This document shows, piece after piece, positions 22,040 through 32,521 of a stretch of DNA of 33,621 nt (its first letter is position 1; every line of letters starts with the position of its first letter). The position numbers and the translations under genes are program-made. Below the pieces are notes generated by a model that saw only the letters and a program-made list of their open reading frames with translations, ran no database searches and had not been told where the DNA came from. Origin of the DNA: Saccoglossus kowalevskii (Eukaryota > Hemichordata > Enteropneusta > Harrimaniidae); assembly GCF_000003605.2 (NCBI RefSeq), contig NW_003147272.1:504787-538407 (forward strand). Direction: 5' to 3'.

Positions 22040-22885
22040 TCATTCTATCTTGACATTTTTCGAAAACGAAACCTTGCCGATATAAGCTCGATGGAAGAAA
22101 TGAGCGAATAACATAAAATAGCTTAGGTACATAACACCGCCATAAGTGAGGTTAGGAAAACTGACGTCACATCGAACGTCGGCAAATTTCATTACGCATG
22201 CGTATATCAGAACGCCGCAACCAACTATCATTTGGCTAATTTGCATAATGGTTATGGAGATCTGAATGTTAACCGGCAGACGATAACCAGACGATCTAAT
22301 GGCGTAGTACAGGTACATAAATGCGTGGACTATGAAATTCATTGTCAAAAACCAGTAGGCGGATGAGGCAATTTCACGGTGGCATAAACAGCAGAACACA
22401 AGTACAGTAGTGTGGTGGTACCAGTGCAGGAACGTCAACTTCTGCTTTCTCAAAACTACGAATAATGTATCCCCAAGCTCAACAAATTTAGAGTGGACAA
22501 ACAAAACACCCCAGAACTTGTAACACGACTCTGTCTCTCGCAAATAATACGTATTGTCACAAACAGAGTTATAAAATCCATCCTCTGTCACGACCAGGTA
22601 GAGCATTATTGTGCAACGGACAGCGCCGATTATACTGAATATTGCGAGCGCTAAATTCCACGCCACCAACGGCCGTCGAAGATGAAACTTGGGTCGATCT
22701 TTCATAAGACGCTGTATACCAAATATAACTATAAGATAGACCACGCTGGCGTAGATTGAGTAATGCCATCTTGTTTCCATATGTCTTCTCGTGGCGAGGT
22801 AATGATTATTAACACATGCCTCGAAGTCATATTCCCGCACGAAAAGGTCAGAGGACGATGAATGTCCATTCACAGCATCACCCAT
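22040..22885 (-). CDS. ELOVL6-like very-long-chain fatty acid elongase, copy B
   Basis: This is a 281-aa paralogue of the gene at 12034-12921, in the same orientation, also with one coding exon. It keeps all family motifs: KFWGVLFVHSKFVELGDT at 123-140, HWYHH at 154-158, MNFIVHAFMY, and TIMQISQ. The start ATG has strong context (GAAAAATGG). A candidate acceptor TTATCGTAATAG sits 19 nt upstream, at the place of the copy A leader junction, so a non-coding first exon is likely. The divergent N-termini (about 40 residues) and C-terminal tails contrast with a nearly identical core. The pair arose by tandem duplication. Separate substrate preference or expression is possible but not shown by the sequence. 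Confidence 0.93.
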   Translation of the reverse strand: MGDAVNGHSSSSDLFVREYDFEACVNNHYLATRRHMETRWHYSIYASVVYLIVIFGIQRLMKDRPKFHLRRPLVAWNLALAIFSIIGAVRCTIMLYLVVTEDGFYNSVCDNTYYLRETESCYKFWGVLFVHSKFVELGDTLFVVLRKQKLTFLHWYHHTTVLVFCCLCHREIASSAYWFLTMNFIVHAFMYLYYAIRSSGYRLPVNIQISITIMQISQMIVGCGVLIYACVMKFADVRCDVSFPNLTYGGVMYLSYFMLFAHFFHRAYIGKVSFSKNVKIE

Positions 22886-22943
22886 TTTTCCTGTCGTGGC
22901 GCTCTATTACGATAACATAAAAAGTTGAGCTGAATTAGTATAA

Positions 22944-23095
22944 CAGGGGCGGATCTAGGATTCTGGAATAGGGGGGGCGATAAGTTGGCCAAAGGCAAAG
23001 TTCGCGAGCGCCGATGGCGTGAAGCTAGCTCTGTTGGTTGTTAAAAATAGGGGGGGGCGGCGGCCCCCTCGGCCCGCCTCCTAAATCCGCTCATG
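22944..23095. mobile_element. hAT-like short non-autonomous element
   Basis: This 152-bp element has inverted ends CAGGGGCGGATCTAGG and (reversed) CATGAGCGGATTTAGG, the CAGNGGCGGATC-type terminus seen in many hAT-like MITEs. GTATAA occurs at both borders, a partial target duplication. The interior is G/C-homopolymer rich. It lies just upstream of ELOVL copy B. Confidence 0.6.
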
Positions 23096-23421
23096 TATAA
23101 TGATTTCCAAATTGGCTATAATATGATTTCGTCTCATGCTTTATCTCACTCAAAACGCATATTGGGTATGTGTCACGTGATCACAATAATACTTTTCAAA
23201 TATACGAACAATAGCCAGAAATACAAGTGGATAAGGCGTGGACAACGGACGCTTTTACAAGATCTAACTGAACGTGACATTCCCGATAGGTAAGCGAAAG
23301 TAAAGCTGGTAAATGTTCTCCCACTGGTCACGTGCAAACGCCGTTGTATGCGACCCAGTTTAGGCACAGGGAGTATAACACGTCAATAAACACGTAACAT
23401 TCATGGCTTCATATGTTGTTT

Positions 23422-24080
23422 TTACGAGCCGTGTTCTCTGTAAATCATAGGACAGGTGACTGTTCGAGTAACCTGTCGTAACAATAGACCCTGACTAACT
23501 ATGTCTCGGTGAATTGAGTTGAGTGTCCTGTGCAACTGAGTTATCGCGTCGACTTTGCCTTGAATGTTGTCCCGATTGGAACGACCAGCCAGGTGTGTCC
23601 TCCTAAACGAAAGCACATTCGTGTGGGTATGTGGTTTAACACCGCAATTCAATAACAAATATTTCATTGCTCCCAGCGTATGACGTACAGTGACTGAGTT
23701 TGTGATCTGTGAATAACCACTATAACAGAAGCATCTGTTACAAGTCATGGCGTGTTGTTGAACTTTGAAATACATATATGAAGCACAGTGTAACTCGAAG
23801 ACAATTGTGACAGCCAGAACCGCTACCTGGATACCCACCTGTATAGATCCCAAAGACTTCGATAAATTCATTAACACTGTTACCAGAGATTAAAACCCTT
23901 CGTCAGGCCAGTCTGCTGACAAATCGAAAGAATGAACACCTACTGTTTGTTGTCGTCTGTAGCTATGTCCATGCATACAGTCTTTTGAGAAGCGGTCACT
24001 TTTCAATAAGAAGTGACCTTCTGCTGTGCCCTCACCGTCTACTCTGATAATGACCCCGCCCCCAGTATGCAAAAAGTGTT
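23422..24080 (-). CDS. Putative two-exon membrane-protein-like gene, unrecognised
   Basis: Two adjacent open stretches join in phase 0: 24080-23944 (acceptor AAATTTACAG; donor ACA followed by GTAGGT) and 23838-23422 (acceptor GGATCTATACAG; stop TAA). The first encodes a polar stretch (HTGGGVIIRVDGEG..). The second begins with a hydrophobic segment (VGIQVAVLAVTIVF), then a Cys-rich patch (MTCNRCFCYSGY) and an amphipathic C-terminal helix. No start codon is found in the first part, so an upstream exon would be needed. Without splicing, the second part alone reads from ATG 23871 as 149 aa. I recognise no family. The case rests on open-frame length and phase only, and chance is a real alternative. 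Confidence 0.3.
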
Positions 24081-24461
24081 CTGTAAATTTAATTTGACGC
24101 GAAAACCCTCAGTTCCCCTAATGCGCGAAGAGAACACTGCAGCGCCATTTTCACAGTGTCAACGAAATACTTCCATGAAAACGTATGCGTCTCTCACACC
24201 TAATCGCAATAAGAAATCAAAGAAAGCTTAGAAAGAACTCCCGTGTATTGGAGGCATACACATAAGATATACTGTATTTACTATATTATAAACACATCTT
24301 AAATACAGATAAAGCAAAAATTGTGTTTATTGCATGCAAAATTATTGAAATATGTCTTATTTTGACAATAGACATATCTTTGTAATACATGCTTCTAATA
24401 GAGCAAATACAGCATTTAAAAATATAACTGCAAGCAGTGATTAGGGTGGTAGCTTTGGTTT

Positions 24462-24740
24462 TACAGTTATGAATATTTAATGAGTACTGACCATATATGA
24501 TCACTTGATAATTTGGTCACATATCTTGTCAGACAACAAAATTATGGCACCAGTTGCATTTCCGTATCTGCAACATTACTTAAGATATTACAGTTATGCA
24601 TATTAATGAGGTCACATGACCATATATAGTCATCTGATATATTGACCTGACCATATATAGTCATCTGATATATTAGTCATATCACATTGCAGATACCTTA
24701 ATTTTAGCGCTGGTCACGTGCCACTATCTGCAGCAGTGCA
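24462..24740. repeat. Diverged tandem repeat with inner 31-bp duplication
   Basis: Two diverged units start at ACAGTTATGAATATTTAATG (24462) and ACAGTTATGCATATTAATGA (24590), each followed by TGACCATATAT, GTCA and TATCTGCA words. In the second unit a 27-bp segment is doubled (24617-24643 and 24648-24674). Confidence 0.6.
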
Positions 24741-24850
24741 TATTTAGACACATAAAACTATTTATACTGAATAGGTAATTAATATGCACGGATATCAACC
24801 AAAAACTAAAAAGGTCTGAGCATTATCCCCGAGCATCCCAGAAAGTTTCA

Positions 24851-25157
24851 TTAAAGAGCGGTAGTCGTCGCGCTGCGCATGTGCGAGATATATGGGTCTC
24901 ATATAAACAAAGATGGCGGCTTTGACTGTTGCGCAGATCAACGAGTGCGAACTGAGACGTTTTCAAGCTTTAATTAGGTAATTTTCGAGTGATTGGAAGG
25001 TATCGAAAGAGTCACCAGCGGTAATCAGTGCAAATCGCGCCCAGGTCAAATCCCATACTTGTGATTTCCACTTGAAGTGCGCATTGGATTGTGGGAAAAT
25101 CAATGTTTATCAATACAAATGTCGCACATGTGTAGCGCGACGACTACCGCGCTTTAA
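24851..25157. mobile_element. TTAA-ended element, copy 6 (307 bp, carries an exon-like segment)
   Basis: This is the longest and best-preserved member. The left end AAAGAGCGGTAGTCGTCGCG and reversed right end AAAGCGCGGTAGTCGTCGCG are nearly perfect. TTAA is present at both sides. Inside, plus-strand ATG 24913 opens a 21-codon reading frame in strong context and ends at the donor ATTAG followed by GTAATT. Confidence 0.8.
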
Positions 25158-25613
25158 AATCTGATATGTGGTTCTTGAGATATCAGTGATGTTTAAACCA
25201 GAAGGTAAATGTATGGCAATTAATTGCAGTTTAGTAAAACCATTCACTAAAGTGTAAAGCAGCCTAAATGTTCCACAAGAAATGTAAATATCTTATTTTC
25301 GTCAGTTTTTAACAAAATTATAGAGAAACTTGAAGTATTAATTTCTTGAAATTGTGTGAAATTGATAAAATCCATAATTTTGTATTAGATTGTACCCTGA
25401 AATGGAGTTCAGTAGATGAACTAGACTAATTACATCTGTAAACTAGCTTCTATGAAATCTGAAATTTTATGTCCAAAATCCGATATGGAAATCGCACATC
25501 GGAAGTTGCAGCGTTTTAAGTATGATGATCCACTGAGGCGGAAAACTAATTTCCGGGAAAAAAAAATAATTACTCAGAATTGGGAGTGATATTTTGTCAC
25601 ATAAATAAATCCT

Positions 25614-25821
25614 TCAACCATGGAAACCAAATAACTGACTACTACGCGAATACTCTCCAATCAAAATGTCAAAACCTTGTCCGATGTTGATATAAGCAGC
25701 GGCATCCAACGTCCCAAGAACTGGCCCGGGGACTTTCTTAAATAAAACCATGCATGCGTAGACGGAACCAACTTCAGTTGCTATGGTAGCAAAGATCGAC
25801 ATATGCACAATCGCACACTCC
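25614..25821 (-). CDS. Exon 2 of the small two-exon gene
   Basis: One leading G completes the split Trp codon; 68 codons and TGA follow. The C-terminus is RSSQLFGFHG. No AATAAA was seen close downstream. Confidence 0.45.
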
Positions 25822-26833
25822 CTGTGTGCGTATCTACCGGTATTATTTTAAACCACCCTATAAGCTCACAGTTTTTTAGGTTCAATGTATAAATAGACTA
25901 ATACCCCATGCAAATTAAATATGGTCCGTAATGTACGTTTCGTACGAGCTACAAACATGATCACAGGTTGAATTATTTCCTAAGCAAAGATCGATAAAAT
26001 CAACAATTAATAATCTGTATTCGTACGTAGGAAATAGAAAATAACATTGGTAAGATCGTGTACGCGATGTTATTGTTTTAGTTGATACAAATGATTATTA
26101 TTATTGGTTAAATAAATGAAGTCAACACATATACATAGGCAGTACAATAAGGACGCCGAGACCTGACACTCACCTGGTATATTACAAATTATATGAGCGC
26201 GCAGGAAACTCAATTCAACTCACTCCCGTTGAATTTCAGTAAAACGCAGGACACCGTAAATTGACGCAACTGGCGTGGGTCAATCAGACTATATCGTGGA
26301 CCTGTTCAGTCGACTCGGTCAAAATAGTGGACGATAGTGGTGCGCCCCCACCGAGCATTAAATGTTGAACGTGAAGATTGAACTTGTCGGTTCAAGTACT
26401 ATTTATATTTAAAGTAGTAATACCAAAAGTAGAAATTTTGTGCATTTTAATGTAACTTCACGAATGACCGATGAATACTAATTGTGTTTGTTTGTCTCGT
26501 AGAGGAATCCCCGCGCCGCGTCAAACCTCCCTCGCATTAATAGTACGTTCCAAAACAGTATATATTTTAATTTATGATCTAGAAACAGAATGTGTGACAG
26601 GGAGAAAAATACGTACAAACATCACTATGATTTTTTTCCAACCGTTTTAAATATACAAATATACATATAGACAAATATATATAATACATATAAAAGTATT
26701 CTTACCAATTAGGCGAGAATTTGTTGAATTTGCATTTACCGGTGGTTGGACATGTGTCCTCGGGTTCCAGGTAGTCTGCCTTAACTTCCCTTCTTCGAGT
26801 AATCACGATTTTTTTAGAAGAATGCATCACCAT
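25614..26833 (-). CDS. Two-exon gene for an unrecognised small protein (about 111 aa)
   Basis: Exon 1 (26833-26706) starts at ATG in good context (ATATCATGG) and ends at the strong donor TTG followed by GTAAGA. Exon 2 (25821-25614) starts after CGCACACAG and ends in TGA. They join in phase to make TGG (Trp), giving 128 + 208 = 336 nt. The N-terminus is basic (KKIVITRRREVK), followed by DTCPTTGKCKFNKF with two cysteines. The second exon begins with a hydrophobic stretch (AIVHMSIFATIATEV.. ACMVLF), possibly one membrane segment, then VPGPVLGTLDAAAYINIGQG. The weak point is the acceptor of exon 2, which has a poor pyrimidine tract. A separate donor at 26174 (ACCAG followed by GTGAGT) may mark an alternative leader, from which translation could start at the ATG at 25802. 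No known family recognised. Confidence 0.45.
26706..26833 (-). CDS. Exon 1 of the small two-exon gene
   Basis: The exon has 42 codons plus two bases, from ATG to the GTAAGA donor. An in-frame second ATG lies two codons later. Confidence 0.5.
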
Positions 26834-26839
26834 GATATT

Positions 26840-28430
26840 CACCAAAAGTTTTGTGTCTAGATATTGTGAGCGGGGTCGGGTGGGTGAAATTACCGATTAC
26901 CGAAGTCGGTGTTATCTTCACCAGTCAAGGTTGTACGTTCGGCTATCCGCTCGACAATTGTGCGTGGGGCATGTTTGCATCGAGTTCGCCAAACCATACT
27001 ATTTATAAGATGATCCGGCGAGTGCTACTTATAAACTTGATCTTAAAAACTGGCAGTGGTAGTTTAAATAAGTGATAATCTAACCACCTCACGTATCTAT
27101 GATCTCTCATATATTGCCACTGTATTGCGAACTGTTTGTGTATTCTTACTATGCCATGTCGTTAGGAGTCTCTACAACTACGCCCTCTACGATATATGTT
27201 ACAAAACATAAAGCAATTTTTCAATCACAGACACCTGTTGATACATAGATCGCTTTTGTGCTACTTTCAAGATCACCAACAGCAACACGTTATTTAGAAA
27301 TGTGCGCATATAGCAGCGACAATGAACACGTATTTTTTTGTTTCCTATTACTTTTTGACCTCGTAAGACAATGACGTCGTGCCTTTATATAATTTTTCAC
27401 CCTGTGTCACCAACCAATGATGAAAAATTTAAGATATTTTTATGCAATGTGAAACAAATAACTTTTCTGAAAAAGATGCTTATTTCCCTCAATATTGCAC
27501 ACAAAATTCCTAATAAATGTGTATAATGACTCAATGCTTACTTCCTTTGGCATCGATGTAAAGTAACAATTATATTGGCATAACTATTCATCATGTAACA
27601 CCAAAGTCACCGCATAATCTTGTACTTTTGTTCACAATTTTTGATCAAGACACGCAGTGAATGGGAAATTATGTCAGTCTCTAAATTTAACAGAGATTTC
27701 CAGAAAAAAGTTGTAAAAAGGTTGCACCAAAATCGATAACTGGACAAAATATTGACCCTTGACCCAGAAGCGCGAAATGAAGGCAGGTATCCATTTTTCA
27801 AACCCTTGAATAATATATAAATACGTAAATTTAAAACACGTGTTAATCAGGATTAACCGTTTAACATGGACACATAACTATTATCTGGATCGGGATATTT
27901 TGTCTTTGAACCCTCGTAGCACTAAGTGAAGACTCAGTCAGGGCTAACCCCCGATCGGGATAAATACCACAATCGGGAAAATAATCCTCTCAACCTGTGT
28001 TCGATCGGACATCTGTTTTTTGTTGTAGAACTTTAGAAAAGAAAAGTATACGTACTCGTTTCAAGATGCGCCATGCTGTTAAAACAACGCGATACGGTAA
28101 AATATCCTTATCGGGATACAAAGCTATATCTTGACCAGGTCATATATCTCAATTGGAATATATATATATGCCGTTGGACGGGTCGTCCTGGCTGCATGTT
28201 GTAAACCGTATACACAAACTGGAAGAATGGTGCTCCATGAACAAACGCGTTTTTCTAAAATAATATTCCGTAAAATTAACTCAGAGTGATAAATTATAGC
28301 TTCAAAATAACATATATTTTAATTTCCATTGTCTTATTAATTTTCGGTTTAAATATATATATTAATTTTACACAAGTTCTGATTACGTCATGTGAAATTA
28401 TGCCCGTAAAATCTGAAAAAAGTATCCGGT
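26840..28430. other. No gene seen
   Basis: The frame at 26851-27075 (plus) lies antisense to the 5' flank of the small two-exon gene and has no support. The rest is AT-rich. Confidence 0.5.
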
Positions 28431-28439
28431 CTCAAAAAC

Positions 28440-28910
28440 TAAGATTGATAATAAAGGTGGGCGTGAGTTACCCCATGCTGTGATTTGAGTGGGGCGTATG
28501 CCGGAGTTTCGTGCCAGTGAATACACGCATTTATAACCATGTTCGCGCCGAATCGTGTTGTCGACTTCAATTCATTGCGCATAATAGCGAGGCTACTGTT
28601 GTTGACTACTACATAACCACCCCCATATGCAAAGCTGTATGTTTTCACAAAACATATATAGGTGTTTGGAGGGTATTGGCTTGTTTGCATGCCGGTCCGG
28701 TTCTGGACTTGCTACAACAAAAAGTAAATTCCCAGAAAGTCTCGGCTTGGGATCGTAATGCACCAAATTTACCGTCAGCGGAACTTGTCCGGGGTTGGTG
28801 GGTCTTTTGCTGCATACCTACACTCATTTTGAATGGGGGTACTCCCCCCCGGGAACTGGTATACTTGTTCCGGCACCTTTTTAAGATTGACGTGTGACCC
28901 GAACGGTGTG
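28440..28910. other. GC-richer block with overlapping open frames
   Basis: A 128-codon plus-strand frame (28511-28897) overlaps two minus-strand frames (28690-28439 and 28827-28645). None has a domain, and composition suggests an interspersed repeat or old insertion rather than a gene. C-run plus GGGTACTCCCCC near 28838 forms a local inverted repeat. Confidence 0.25.
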
Positions 28911-29413
28911 CGTAATACAGAAATACCCGCCGGTAACAGCAATATGCCGTTCAAAAGCTACTGAAGAAGGACAATCGCCAAAATGTCTCGCTATTTTGAA
29001 TAATTGCTCGGGACTACGAAAATCAAATATTGTCCAATATACAAAATTGAGTAGACAGTGGCGTTAATGACCATCAGGCGATGTAATTTCACTCACCGAT
29101 CAGATTTGTGTCTAGCTAAAAAACAGTATCAAGCTCGGTTCAATGCACTTTGTGGAAAAAATCACCACACTTCACACTGCAGGCAATTAGGCTAAGTTTC
29201 GCACTGCACTGGTTAGTTCATGCCTACACATGCATTCGGGCCAATAGCTTCGTCTCGAGTTAAAGAAAAGGAAGTAAGTTCATATGCGAATCATAGACTT
29301 AGGTCAGTCACGAGTTTGACGAAGGGAAAACTATCGAACTTGGCCTTAACGAATTTACAATTTGTGTTGCCCAACAATAATAACATTAAAGTACTGGTCA
29401 ATGGTATTTACTA

Positions 29414-29556
29414 GTAAAGGACGATAGTCGTCGTGTCGTGTCGTGTCGCGTCCTGTTTGATATGGGACTCATAGCGACGTATACAACGCGTGTAAAATAC
29501 ACTGTTTATTTACATGAAATTCGAACACGCGCTGCGCGACGACCACCGCGCTTTAA
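29414..29556 (-). mobile_element. TTAA-ended MITE, copy 7
   Basis: This 143-bp reverse-oriented copy is close to 13649-13781. The right end reversed is AAAGCGCGGTGGTCGTCGCG with intact TTAA; the left end has GTAA. The left terminal repeat contains an expanded (TCGTG)n run at 29429-29447. Confidence 0.75.
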
Positions 29557-29559
29557 GGT

Positions 29560-31080
29560 AGGTTGGGAGACATTAATTTTAATTGGCTCTAACTACTGTA
29601 ATTACACGAATAAAATATAACTTTTACCCATCAAGTTATATATCATTTGAAAGAGTTTTACTTAAACTCCAGTTCTACAGATGGTTTACAATAATGGGCA
29701 GGGTTCCAGAAGGAGTGAGGTGTGGCTGCAGACAGGCCACGAGAGAAAGGGTCTACGACAGCGCGGTCCACGAGAGAGCGAGTGATGGCGTGATCATCAC
29801 GTGGTTATCACCAGACGTAACATGACGTTGATCTACTCGTGTTTTTGTTGGGAAAATACTTATACACTGCGTTTGTAACTACGTCTTAAAAACTGAATTA
29901 CGAATAATATAATGAACTTTTCCATAACCAGTAAATTTTACCGGGTCGTTCTTTACTGAAAACCGACACAGCAGGACTAACACGAGCAGTCGAGCTAGTA
30001 GTACGACGAGGGCGTGCAATTGCTTGAAACTACACCGGGAGCTAGCAATGCTAAATGCCTCAATTTTTTTTTTATTAATGATGAAACATTGTTACAAGAT
30101 ACATGATCGTTATTTAACAATAAATAAATAATTCTACCACATTCATTTTCTAAACTTTGAATTGGATCCACAAAACAAAATCATAACATAATCTAGCTAA
30201 CACCAAAGAAGCTTAGCGAACAAAACATAATAATCAGCAATGATGTTTGTTTTAAATTACACCACTTTGAAGTTAAATACAATTGTCATTATTTTAGACA
30301 ATGATTCACTTTGTTAAGCATTGATGAATAGACAATACAGTGGCATCAATTAGCACTAATTATATAGGAAAAAAAGAGTAAATTATTTAAATCTTTGCAA
30401 CTTCTTAACCGATTCACACAATTTTTTCAACACTTCAATTCGTTGCCATAGAAATATATTAATAATTTGTCTTAATTAAAACTAATTCAAGGTAATAAAG
30501 GTAATGTATTGTATACACATTGATCAACATAAACCACTATTTAAACCTAAATATGTGCCAGCTGAACTAAATGTAATGAAGCTAAACACATCTATTCAGA
30601 CTAAATATTGACAAATATTGTTAGCGCAGTTATATCATTTGTCGATATTTAGCTCCTAATTAGCCTCAAAACTCATACTAAACTGTTTCGTGATTTAAAA
30701 TGATCCAATAAGCAATTCTTTCAAAGCAGTTTTAACGATATGTCCACTATTTAGTGCTTTCAAATGGATTCTCATCTTAGAAACTGTTTAGATTGTCAGA
30801 CCAGGACCAATTGTCTAATGGCCAGGAGACGTACCTACACTTTACGCAAATTTTTAAAAATTATGCTAATTTATTCATGACATGGCAGTTTCTGTTCTCT
30901 AGAATATTCATTAATTAGTTGGTCTATACATTCTAAAAGGGGAGATATAATATTTTTTGGGGCAAGAGTTAGAAAGGGAGAATTAACGATCCTTAGGGGC
31001 CAATACAAAAGACTTGAGTTCTTGATATACTGAAGCTGTATATGTCTTTAACGTCTTTCATATCTTTTGTAGGAGTGTCC
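29560..31080. other. No gene seen
   Basis: Very AT-rich after 30.05 kb, with a T10 run at about 30065 that could be the reversed tail of a retroposed element. The 29583-29825 open frame lacks features. Confidence 0.5.
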
Positions 31081-31386
31081 AGTCCGTGATTCGAACTGTC
31101 TTGTCCACTGTACCACGAGTGTCTTCACACATGTGATAGGGTTTAAGTCCTATTTATAGGAGCACTGTTCTTACTAGGATTCAAAAATCGTACTAACCAG
31201 TAGATTCGAACCAGCGATCTCTAACTTTGGTGACAGTGTACAAATCCACTGAACCATGTGGGCAGTCATGCAAACAAAATAATTTGTTGTCATACTTAGC
31301 TTTATTGCAAGTTAGTGTTTGCGAGAAAAGACTGACAGAGATGGGAATTGAACAACGGACCCACAATACCACGATGGACTAACTGG
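31081..31386 (-). mobile_element. tRNA-derived SINE relics (three tRNA-like heads)
   Basis: On the minus strand, 31263-31195 has an A box (TGGTTCAGTGG) and a B box (GGTTCGAATCT) at tRNA-like spacing. At 31130-31085 the same motifs recur (TGGTACAGTGG, GTTCGAATCAC) with shorter spacing. At 31386-31335 a weaker pair appears (CGTGGTATTGTGGG, GTTCAATTCCC). No acceptor stem closes, so these are SINE heads rather than tRNA genes. Confidence 0.55.
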
Positions 31387-32039
31387 TCGTTTTGGCATTT
31401 ATGTTACTATATCAATAATAAATATACTGGTATAATTGGATATTTGATTTAATTGTGAAACTTTCTAACAAAATGTTAACTGCTGACTTCGAACCCTCAA
31501 CAATTCCAGACACCATATAAATACCACAACACCACATAATATATTCGTCTGTTGCCTGAATTGTTTTCGTAATATAGGGAACGCCATCGACACTTTAACA
31601 AAACTTACCTTGACTTGGGTCTTGTTTATCTCTTGTGACAATCTGGAAACTGTTGAACAACTTGCGCGTCGTCCAGTTTAAGACGCAAGTTATTTTATTA
31701 TTTATTCATTCAGTTTTGCATGGTGGAGTTTCGTGAAGTTTATTATTTTTTCGCAACGTTCTTTGTTTACTTGTTATAGTTTGAGGGATTTCAGTTTCTT
31801 TGATTTACGTTTTTACGGTAGCTCTCAGGTGCAGCCAATACAGCTATTCATCGGAAAAGCTGTTCCAAAGGGATTTTTTGTTGAGGGCAGGGTTTTTTAT
31901 CTATTTTTTGTATCAATACCTTCCCAGTGGACAGGGCAGATTTACAAAAATAAAAATGCAAGGACAGGGAAACATTTTTTTGGTGGGTAAGGTACTTACA
32001 TAAAAAAAAAAATATCGCAGGGTTGGCAAAACAGCCTTT

Positions 32040-32240
32040 AGGGCAGGGTATAAGGGGCGGACCATTTGATATCCTGGGGCGGGCCAGGAAGATTTTGTAA
32101 AAAAAAAATTCTATGACAATGCTTGGAAAAACAATCCTACACTATATGCATGTAAAAAAACTCTGAAACTGTCTGACCCCCTGAAAAAATCAAGACAAGA
32201 CAGGACAAAAAGTATTATTTTTTTTTAAAAATGACTTTGA
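32040..32240. repeat. Possible interspersed repeat
   Basis: GGGGCGGACCATTTGATAT is followed by TGGGGCGGGCC and alternating A-rich tracts. The GGGGCGGACC terminus and homopolymer-rich body resemble short interspersed elements of marine invertebrates. No second copy is in the window. Confidence 0.3.
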
Positions 32241-32419
32241 TTGATCTTTTACCTCAACAATTTCATCAACTATGTTATTTAACAGTTCTTTCACAATGAC
32301 TTTCCGCTATATTTCTGTATAAACTGTCTCTAACAATGCATTTATTATCGATGGGGGTGGTGGATTGCCGACTGAAGGCAGTATTGCATTAGCTAACTAA
32401 ATACGTAACAGACATATTA

Positions 32420-32447
32420 TTCCGTGTTAAAAAATATTAACACGGAA
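32420..32447. repeat. Perfect 11-bp inverted repeat
   Basis: TTCCGTGTTAA and TTAACACGGAA flank six A/T bases. It lies just beyond the hammerhead-like motif and may belong to the same retroelement end. Confidence 0.7.
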
Positions 32448-32521
32448 ACACTATTAGAATACGAAACTGAATACAGCACTCAAATTTATCCGTAATTGGA
32501 TTATTCACTAGTGTGATGGTG

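Noticed and set aside
24600-24680. CRISPR-like repeat
   Set aside because: Only two copies with a 4-bp spacing in a eukaryotic AT-rich minisatellite; not a CRISPR array.
26851-27075. 74-codon plus-strand frame
   Set aside because: It is antisense to the 5' flank of the small two-exon gene; no supporting signals.
28511-28897. 128-codon plus-strand open frame
   Set aside because: Both strands are open in this GC-richer block, with no domain, no splice context and a composition suggesting a repeat.
31195-31263. Functional tRNA gene
   Set aside because: A and B boxes are present but no acceptor or anticodon stem closes, and related heads lie beside it; SINE is more likely.
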